This document shows, in pieces, positions 14,170-19,207 of a stretch of DNA of 19,207 nt (position 1 is the first letter of the stretch; each line of letters starts with the position of its first letter). The stretch is from an uncultured Lachnoanaerobaculum sp. Its GTDB lineage: Bacteria; Bacillota; Clostridia; Lachnospirales; Lachnospiraceae. The stretch is from NCBI RefSeq assembly GCF_938015485.1, contig NZ_CALLVU010000078.1, positions 1-19,207 of the forward strand. Reading direction: 5' to 3'. The translations under genes and the position numbers were made by a program. The notes below the pieces were generated by a model. It was not told where the DNA came from, made no database searches, and was given only the letters and a program-made list of their open reading frames with translations.

Positions 14170-14202
14170 ATCACTGCAAAAGCAATATTATCAGTTTATA
14201 TC

Positions 14203-16443
14203 TTACAGCCTGTCATGGCATGTTCTGGCAATAACATCAAGCTGCTGTTCTCTTGTAAGGTCAATAAACTTAACAGCATATCCTGAAACTCTGATTGTGA
14301 AGTTTGCATACTCTTCCTTCTCAGGATGTTCCATAGCATCTATAAGTTTCTCTGTACCGAAGACATTTACATTAAGGTGATGTGCACCCTGATCAAAGTA
14401 TCCGTCCATTACCTGAGTAAGGTTTTTCTTTTGCTCATCCTCACCATGTCCGAGAGCTGAAGGATTGATAGTCTGAGTATTTGAAATACCGTCAAGTGCA
14501 TACTCATAAGGCAACTTTGTAAGAGAGTTTAAAGAAGCCAAAAGACCGTTTTTCTCCGCTCCGTAGCTTGGGTTTGCTCCCGGTGCAAGCGGCTCTCCCG
14601 CCTTTCTGCCGTCAGGCATACTTCCTGTGGCCTTACCGTATACCACATTTGAAGTAATTGTAAGTATTGATGTGGTTGCCTCCGAATTTCTGTATGTATG
14701 TCTCTTCTTTATCTTTGTAAGGAAGGTCTTTAAAAGCCATACAGCAATATCGTCAGCTCTGTCATCATCATTACCGTACCTTGGGAAATCGCCTGTTGTC
14801 TCATAGTCTATAACAATACCGTTCTCATCACGTATTGTCTTTACCTTGGCATACTTTATTGCACAAAGTGAATCAACTACATGTGAGAATCCCGCAATAC
14901 CTGTTGCAAAAGTTCTTCTGACATCAGTATCTATAAGCGCCATCTCTGCAGCCTCATAATAATACTTATCATGCATATACTGTATAAGGTTCAATGTGTT
15001 TACATAAAGTCCTGCAAGCCAGTCCATCATCACATCATACTTTTCCATTACCTCATCATAGTCAAGATACTCGGATGTTATAGGTCTGTATGCAGGTCCG
15101 ACCTGCTCTTTTGTCTTTGCATCCACACCGCCGTTTATAGCATATAAAAGGCACTTTGCAAGGTTTGCTCTGGCTCCGAAGAACTGCATTTCCTTACCTG
15201 TCTCCGTAGCCGATACACAGCAGCATATAGAATAGTCGTCACCCCATACAGGACGCATTACATCATCATTTTCATACTGTACCGAACTTGTCCTTATAGA
15301 AATAGCCGATGCATACTCCTTAAATGATTTCGGAAGTCTGCTTGAATAAAGCACTGTAAGGTTCGGCTCAGGTGAAGGTCCCATATTTTCAAGTGTATGT
15401 AAGAATCTGAAATCATTCTTTGTTACCATTGATCTGCCGTCTATACCTATACCTGCCACCTCAAGAGTTGCCCAAACAGGGTCACCTGAGAAAAGCTGAT
15501 TGTATGAAGGTATTCTTGCAAACTTTACCATCCTAAACTTCATTACAAGGTGGTCTATAAGCTCCTGTGCTTCACTCTCAGTAAGCTTTCCCGCCTTCAA
15601 ATCCCTTTCAATATAAATATCAAGAAATGTTGATATTCTTCCGACACTCATTGCGGCACCGTTTTGTGTCTTTATCGCGGCAAGGTATCCGAAGTATAAC
15701 CACTGCACAGCCTCTTTCGCATCCTTTGCAGGCTTTGAAATATCATAGCCGTAAGCCGACGCCATTTCCTTCATCTCTTTAAGTGCATTTATCTGCATTC
15801 CAAGCTCGTCTCTTTGGCGGATTACCTCGTCAAGCATTGTACCGTCACCGCAATTTGCCATGTCTTCCTGCTTTTTCGCTATAAGAAAATCTATTCCGTA
15901 GAGTGCCACTCTTCTGTAGTCTCCTACTATTCTTCCTCTACCGTAGGTATCAGGAAGCCCTGTGATTATCTTATTATGTCTGGCTGCATGCATTTCAGGT
16001 GTATAAGCCTCAAATACAGCCTGATTATGTGTTCTGTGATACTCCGTAAATATCTTATGAAATTTCTCGTTAGTCTGATATCCGTAGGTACTTGCCGCCT
16101 GCTCAGCCATCTTGATTCCGCCAAAAGGCATAAACGCTCTCTTTAAAGGCTTATCTGTCTGGAGTCCTACCACCTTTTCAAGATCCTTCATACTCTCATT
16201 TATATATCCCGGACCGTATGATGTAATTGTGGAAACCACTTCAGTCTCCATATCCAAAACTCCGCCCTTGGCCCTCTCTTCCTTTTGAAGCTTTGAAAGT
16301 TCGGCCCAAAGCTTATTTGTAGCATCTGTAGGGCCTGCAAGGAAACTTTCGTCTCCATCGTATATTGTATAATTATTTTGTATAAAATCACGGACATCTA
16401 CATCGTCACGCCATTTTCTTCCTTTAAAACCTTCCCAGCACAT
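14203..16443 (-). CDS. pflB: Formate C-acetyltransferase (pyruvate formate-lyase)
   Basis: PflB converts pyruvate and CoA to acetyl-CoA and formate by a glycyl-radical mechanism in anaerobic fermentation. The 746-residue protein has the adjacent catalytic cysteines C408-C409 (in SICCCVSATE; an extra cysteine, C407, precedes them) and the glycyl-radical site G721 in RVSGYAVKF, with the expected C-terminal TREQQLDVIARTCHDRL. Length is close to the E. coli enzyme (760 residues). The ATG at 16443 has AAAGGAGG. The gene has its own promoter and is followed by a strong hairpin and its activator gene pflA. Oxygen would cleave the protein at the radical glycine, consistent with an anaerobic host. Confidence 0.98.
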   Translation of the reverse strand: MCWEGFKGRKWRDDVDVRDFIQNNYTIYDGDESFLAGPTDATNKLWAELSKLQKEERAKGGVLDMETEVVSTITSYGPGYINESMKDLEKVVGLQTDKPLKRAFMPFGGIKMAEQAASTYGYQTNEKFHKIFTEYHRTHNQAVFEAYTPEMHAARHNKIITGLPDTYGRGRIVGDYRRVALYGIDFLIAKKQEDMANCGDGTMLDEVIRQRDELGMQINALKEMKEMASAYGYDISKPAKDAKEAVQWLYFGYLAAIKTQNGAAMSVGRISTFLDIYIERDLKAGKLTESEAQELIDHLVMKFRMVKFARIPSYNQLFSGDPVWATLEVAGIGIDGRSMVTKNDFRFLHTLENMGPSPEPNLTVLYSSRLPKSFKEYASAISIRTSSVQYENDDVMRPVWGDDYSICCCVSATETGKEMQFFGARANLAKCLLYAINGGVDAKTKEQVGPAYRPITSEYLDYDEVMEKYDVMMDWLAGLYVNTLNLIQYMHDKYYYEAAEMALIDTDVRRTFATGIAGFSHVVDSLCAIKYAKVKTIRDENGIVIDYETTGDFPRYGNDDDRADDIAVWLLKTFLTKIKKRHTYRNSEATTSILTITSNVVYGKATGSMPDGRKAGEPLAPGANPSYGAEKNGLLASLNSLTKLPYEYALDGISNTQTINPSALGHGEDEQKKNLTQVMDGYFDQGAHHLNVNVFGTEKLIDAMEHPEKEEYANFTIRVSGYAVKFIDLTREQQLDVIARTCHDRL

Positions 16444-16502
16444 AAGTACCTCCTTTTAAATAAAAACAATTAGTTAGGCTTTACTAACCTCGCTATGCCC
16501 TG

Positions 16503-16531
16503 ATAATATCACCAATCAATTTCAAATTCAA
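16503..16531 (-). promoter_or_regulatory. Sigma-A promoter for pflB
   Basis: On the minus strand, TTGAAT (16526-16531) and TATTAT (16503-16508) are 17 bases apart, about 60 bases upstream of the pflB ATG. The leader contains only a weak five-to-six-base stem (around 16470-16490). Just upstream of -35, TTGTGAA and TTAACAA form widely separated arms that resemble Rex half-sites, but their spacing is wrong for Rex. Confidence 0.65.
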
Positions 16532-16565
16532 GTGATATTTGTTAAAATTTTCTCATGTTCACAAT

Positions 16566-16600
16566 AAAAAACAATTCATACTGTAATAGTATGAATTGTT
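16566..16600 (-). terminator. Terminator after the acyltransferase gene
   Basis: A perfect 13-bp stem (16570-16582 with 16588-16600, five-base loop) is followed on the minus strand by a T-run. It lies about 35 bases after the acyltransferase stop at 16635 and before the pflB promoter. Confidence 0.8.
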
Positions 16601-16634
16601 CTCATATATATACATTATTACATACATTAAATTA

Positions 16635-17711
16635 TTAAAAAGGCCTGCAAACCCTGTCTGTAAATCTGTTTCCCAATACGTAGCAACAGACAAATGAGAG
16701 TATGGCCATTATAATAATAAGTATCTCTTCTTCAAATCTTCCAAAGCTTACTTTATTCAATACATAGTAAGAAAAAGCATCTCGTATAGGTCTGTGGAAA
16801 ACATATATCGGCAAGCTGTATACTCCGAATTTTTTCAAAAAAGGTGTCAAAAAGAATTCCTTTTTGTTTATCAAAACAAAGAAAAAATATGCAATACATA
16901 GTGCATATGGAATGAATACTGCTCTAAGCGGATTTAAAACCCCCTTAAATATACTTACCATATTTTCATATACCAAGACATATCCCCATGTTCCGTAAAA
17001 CATTCTGGTATACGGTCCTATAATAGAAAAAAATATAATAAATGTAGCCGTAAACACCGCACCTGTAATAAAAATCGGTTTACTTTTCTTTTCAAATACC
17101 GAAACTCTTCCGGATGAAAGGTACTTTTTATAAAGCATTCCCATATAAAAGAAAGGTGCAAAAGATACCACCCTGTCCAAAGCCAAAAAGTCTCCTACTT
17201 TCTCCTGCCAAGGCATATTTAACATTGAAAGGCAGGCACTTAGTATAATCAGAAGTATCAGGTATATATTTGTTCCAATATCTTTTTTATTTACCTTTTG
17301 AATAAATTCTATCGGCAACAGCAACAATTTGAAAATAATTATTACCAAAATATACCAAGGTGCATATGACTCATGTAAAAAGTTCGGTATAAGACTTTTC
17401 TCACCGTAAAATAATATATCGCTACAATTAAGCATCAGCTTCATTGCACAGTAAAGTACTATCCAAGAACAAATAGACTTAAATACTGTACCTCTTTTCT
17501 TCCACGAACCGTAATAAAAATAACCCGACAGGAATATAAACGCCGGCATATGAAAACTGTAAATAAGTAAAAACAGCCTTCTTGCCACCGGATATTCCCT
17601 GTCTATTAAAGGCATCATAAAATGCCCCCACACCACAAGGAATATAAGCAAACCTTTGTATATATCAAGGGTTTCTATTCTACTGTCCTGTTTTACATTA
17701 CTTACATACAT
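16635..17711 (-). CDS. Acyltransferase 3 family integral membrane protein
   Basis: A 358-residue polytopic membrane protein of the acyltransferase-3 (OafA/YrhL-like) family, which transfers acetyl or other acyl groups to extracytoplasmic sugars, peptidoglycan or other surface polymers. The N-terminal signature is clear: TLDIYKGLLIFLVVWGHF with catalytic-type H30, then FHMPAFIFLSGYFY. About ten hydrophobic segments cover the rest. The ATG at 17711 has GGAG six bases upstream; the in-frame TTG at 17723 overlaps that site. It lies downstream of the wall-binding protein gene and its terminator, without a convincing promoter of its own. That places it beside a surface protein, but its acceptor substrate cannot be inferred. 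Confidence 0.88.
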   Translation of the reverse strand: MYVSNVKQDSRIETLDIYKGLLIFLVVWGHFMMPLIDREYPVARRLFLLIYSFHMPAFIFLSGYFYYGSWKKRGTVFKSICSWIVLYCAMKLMLNCSDILFYGEKSLIPNFLHESYAPWYILVIIIFKLLLLPIEFIQKVNKKDIGTNIYLILLIILSACLSMLNMPWQEKVGDFLALDRVVSFAPFFYMGMLYKKYLSSGRVSVFEKKSKPIFITGAVFTATFIIFFSIIGPYTRMFYGTWGYVLVYENMVSIFKGVLNPLRAVFIPYALCIAYFFFVLINKKEFFLTPFLKKFGVYSLPIYVFHRPIRDAFSYYVLNKVSFGRFEEEILIIIMAILSFVCCYVLGNRFTDRVCRPF

Positions 17712-17760
17712 ATATATCTCCAAAATACTTACATATATACATCAAACTTATTCTCCACAC

Positions 17761-17791
17761 AAAAAATGTGTAAGCCAAAAAGCTTACACAT
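17761..17791 (-). terminator. Terminator after the cell-wall-binding protein gene
   Basis: A perfect 10-bp stem (17766-17775 with 17782-17791, six-base loop) is followed on the minus strand by TTTTTTG. It lies about 50 bases after the stop at 17844. The remaining gap holds a 12-base palindrome (17809-17820), AATTGTACAATT, of unknown meaning. Confidence 0.82.
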
Positions 17792-17843
17792 CTAATTCTA
17801 CACTATAAAATTGTACAATTCAATTCAAATTAAAATATTGATT

Positions 17844-18908
17844 TTATTGTATCCAAGCACCTGATGCATCAAGTCGGTAAGCTCCTACTATAGTGTTTGA
17901 GAGCATATGTCCGTCACCGTCAAGGTAGTACCACTTTCCGTTACTTAATACCCAACCCGTTGCCATGTCACCTGCACTGTTTAAGAAGTACCACTTACCG
18001 CCTACATTTACCCAGCCTGTTGCCATAGAGCCGTTAGCGTTCATATAGTACCACTTACCGTTACTTAGTACCCAACCGGTCTGCATAATGCCTGCACTGT
18101 TCATAAAGTACCATGTGCCGTTTATATTCTGCCAACCTGTAGTATCGTTTCCGTCAATCTGATACATCCAACCGTCTGATGTTGATACCCAACCTGTCAG
18201 ACTGCCTGAGTTTGACTTTGACTTATGTGATGAACTTGAACCGGAACCACCACCTGATAATCCTGAACCGCCACCTGATGAGCCTGAACTACTATGTGAT
18301 GAATTTGATGTAGCGTTTACATCCGGATCAGGGATTGATGTGTCAATGCCGTTAGTCTGTGAAAACTCTTTCCATACTTTCTGTGGGTCATTGTCTGTTC
18401 TCATCTTATCATAGTGAGCAGTTTTCATAAAGCCTTTGCCTGTTACCATTTTCTGTGTTACAGGCACATAAGTGTGGCTGTACTGGTTGTCATAGGCTTC
18501 AATTTCACCGATTGCATTATTTACAAACTCATCAAGTGTCCAGCCGTCTGCCTGACGAAGTCTCCAGTTTTCATCATCTGTCGGATTGATAATCTTAATT
18601 TTACCGTCAGTGGTTCTTGTGTATGTATATGTACTCATATCACCGTTACCTCTGCTACTAAATGTGTTACCGATTTCAATCTGTCTGATATCATCTGTCC
18701 ATCTGCCCATAGTAATCTTTGCTGCTACTTTAGTAGCAGCATAAATATCATTGTAGTCTGTCGCATCACTAAAGTCATGTGCCCAATGTTCATAATATGC
18801 AGCGTCTTTTACAACTTCAGCGTGAGTTGTAAATGCAGGTACAAATCCTGTTGTTAATGAGAGAGCAATTGCTCCCATAGTTACTAATGTTTTTAAATTC
18901 TTTTTCAT
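17844..18908 (-). CDS. Secreted protein with C-terminal choline/glucan-binding type repeats
   Basis: A 354-residue secreted protein. A Sec signal peptide (1-30, likely cut after THA) is followed by an unrecognised domain (about 31-195) rich in Tyr, Asp and Thr. A Ser/Gly-rich linker with Lys/His (about 200-236) leads to five aromatic 20-residue repeats (about 237-354) of the form GWVLSNGKWYYMNANGSMAT. These belong to the cell-wall-binding/choline-binding repeat family, which holds proteins on choline-substituted teichoic acid or on glucan. No catalytic motif is visible in the N-terminal domain. I use the ATG at 18908 because AAAGGA lies upstream; an in-frame GTG at 18926 overlaps it. Upstream are a possible small ORF and a (TA)12 promoter. 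Surface attachment is confident; function unknown. Confidence 0.88.
   Translation of the reverse strand: MKKNLKTLVTMGAIALSLTTGFVPAFTTHAEVVKDAAYYEHWAHDFSDATDYNDIYAATKVAAKITMGRWTDDIRQIEIGNTFSSRGNGDMSTYTYTRTTDGKIKIINPTDDENWRLRQADGWTLDEFVNNAIGEIEAYDNQYSHTYVPVTQKMVTGKGFMKTAHYDKMRTDNDPQKVWKEFSQTNGIDTSIPDPDVNATSNSSHSSSGSSGGGSGLSGGGSGSSSSHKSKSNSGSLTGWVSTSDGWMYQIDGNDTTGWQNINGTWYFMNSAGIMQTGWVLSNGKWYYMNANGSMATGWVNVGGKWYFLNSAGDMATGWVLSNGKWYYLDGDGHMLSNTIVGAYRLDASGAWIQ
17921..18220 (-). repeat. Five tandem 60-bp units encoding wall-binding repeats
   Basis: The motif around GTACCACTTNCCG recurs with a 60-base period at 17928, 17988, 18048 and 18108, with a degenerate fifth unit to about 18220. Units 1 and 3 are more alike than 1 and 2, suggesting a 120-base higher-order duplication. 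Unit number could change by recombination without a frameshift. Confidence 0.85.
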
Positions 18909-18933
18909 GATATTTTTTCCTTTCACTCTTTAT

Positions 18934-19098
18934 TTACAATTGATCATCTCTCAAATCATATATCCTTTGTCTACTGAAGTTCTCATCATTATATCCATGC
19001 CAAAACCACCTTTTTATCTGTTTTGTTCTGCCATGATTAGATACTTCAGCGCTATAGCAATCTCCATACAAGATTAACCGAACCTGCTTAAAACCCAT
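18934..19098 (-). CDS. Possible 54-residue small protein upstream of the wall-binding protein
   Basis: An open frame runs from an ATG at 19098 to a TAA at 18934-18936, ending 25 bases before the wall-binding protein start. The predicted product (begins MGFKQVRLILYGDCYSAEV, ends RDDQL) is hydrophilic and rich in Arg, Asp, Tyr and Trp, with no signal peptide or membrane segment. A GGA five bases before the ATG and a GGGG further upstream are weak to moderate ribosome sites. I recognise no family. It could be a real small gene co-transcribed with the surface protein, a leader ORF, or chance. The frame stays open for about ten codons before the ATG without another good start. Confidence 0.4.
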   Translation of the reverse strand: MGFKQVRLILYGDCYSAEVSNHGRTKQIKRWFWHGYNDENFSRQRIYDLRDDQL

Positions 19099-19143
19099 AT
19101 CATTCCAATCCCCTTTTGTAAAAATTTGAAATCTTTATATAAC

Positions 19144-19174
19144 ATTATATATATATATATATATATATAGTCAA
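19144..19174 (-). promoter_or_regulatory. Promoter with a TA-repeat spacer upstream of the surface-protein gene
   Basis: On the minus strand, TTGACT (19169-19174) is followed by TA repeats and then TATAAT (19144-19149), with a 19-base spacer made entirely of alternating T and A. Losing one TA unit would give the optimal 17-base spacing. A TATATA hexamer at 17 bases is also available within the tract. The transcript would start near 19137 and cover the small ORF and the wall-binding protein. Confidence 0.65.
19146..19169 (-). repeat. (TA)12 dinucleotide repeat
   Basis: Twelve uninterrupted TA units (24 bases) overlap the -10 and the entire spacer of the predicted promoter. Tracts of this length are prone to slipped-strand change in unit number. 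The remaining bases to the window end (19175-19207) are AT-rich and hold nothing I can identify. Confidence 0.95.
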
Positions 19175-19207
19175 GAATATTTTAATAAAATAATAATCAG
19201 TTTTTAA

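Noticed and set aside
16444..16500. ZTP (pfl) riboswitch in the pflB leader
   Set aside because: The leader is only about 50 bases and lacks the conserved GC-rich core of that riboswitch.
16526..16568. Rex-type operator upstream of pflB (TTGTGAA ... TTAACAA arms)
   Set aside because: The arms are 12 bases apart instead of the four expected for Rex, and the correctly spaced partner of TTAACAA matches poorly. Not enough to call a site.
17724..17843. Dedicated promoter for the acyltransferase gene
   Set aside because: Only poor matches were found (TTGTGT with TATATA, or a 15-base spacer before TATAGT). None is convincing.
17921..18220. CRISPR-like array
   Set aside because: The 60-base periodicity is the codon-level repeat of a wall-binding domain within an open frame, not repeats with unrelated spacers.

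Overview
The window looks like a chromosomal segment of a low-GC Gram-positive anaerobe of the class Clostridia, most likely Lachnospiraceae. The evidence is the AT-rich sequence, the strong AGGAGG-type ribosome sites, the gene order yicC-gmk-rpoZ-rimO-pgsA-cinA, the fchA-folD pair, the pyruvate formate-lyase pair and a secreted protein with choline/glucan-binding type repeats. I cannot name the genus. Every gene I can support lies on the minus strand, so transcription runs from high to low coordinates.

Layout, in transcription order. (a) 17711-19207: a promoter whose -35/-10 spacer is a (TA)12 tract, a possible 54-codon ORF, a secreted cell-wall-binding-repeat protein, its terminator, then a membrane O-acyltransferase with its own terminator. 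(b) 13391-16531: promoter, pflB, intercistronic hairpin and pflA, for anaerobic pyruvate cleavage. (c) 12369-13402: an Rpn-family PD-(D/E)XK nuclease whose promoter starts inside the end of pflA. (d) 10041-12230: a promoter followed by a two-gene unit, a DUF4236 protein and a zinc-ribbon/Big_2 membrane protein. (e) 8151-10021: a consensus promoter, yicC (TTG start), gmk and rpoZ, then a terminator. (f) 2421-8129: a tightly packed run of rimO, pgsA, a shortened cinA, a 103-aa unknown, a DUF2953 protein, an ArsC/Spx-like protein, fchA and folD, mostly with overlapping starts and stops, ending in a hairpin within the folD 3' end. (g) 549-2415: a ComEA-like lipoprotein, an orphan OmpR-type response regulator and rlmH, ending in a terminator. 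(h) 1-530: promoter and the first 159 codons of an aconitase-superfamily hydratase that runs off the window.

Functionally, most of the window is housekeeping: translation and rRNA modification (rimO, rlmH), transcription (rpoZ), nucleotide metabolism (gmk), phospholipid synthesis (pgsA), one-carbon metabolism (fchA, folD) and fermentation (pflB, pflA). The accessory parts are the surface-protein locus, the DUF4236/Big_2 pair and the Rpn nuclease.

The observations I rate most interesting are: the dinucleotide repeat filling the spacer of the surface-protein promoter, which is the architecture of slipped-strand phase variation; FolD lacking two cyclohydrolase residues while sitting next to a dedicated cyclohydrolase (FchA); an ArsC/Spx-like protein with serine where the catalytic cysteine belongs; and a CinA lacking its N-terminal domain. 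No CRISPR array, tRNA, rRNA, insertion sequence or prophage was found.
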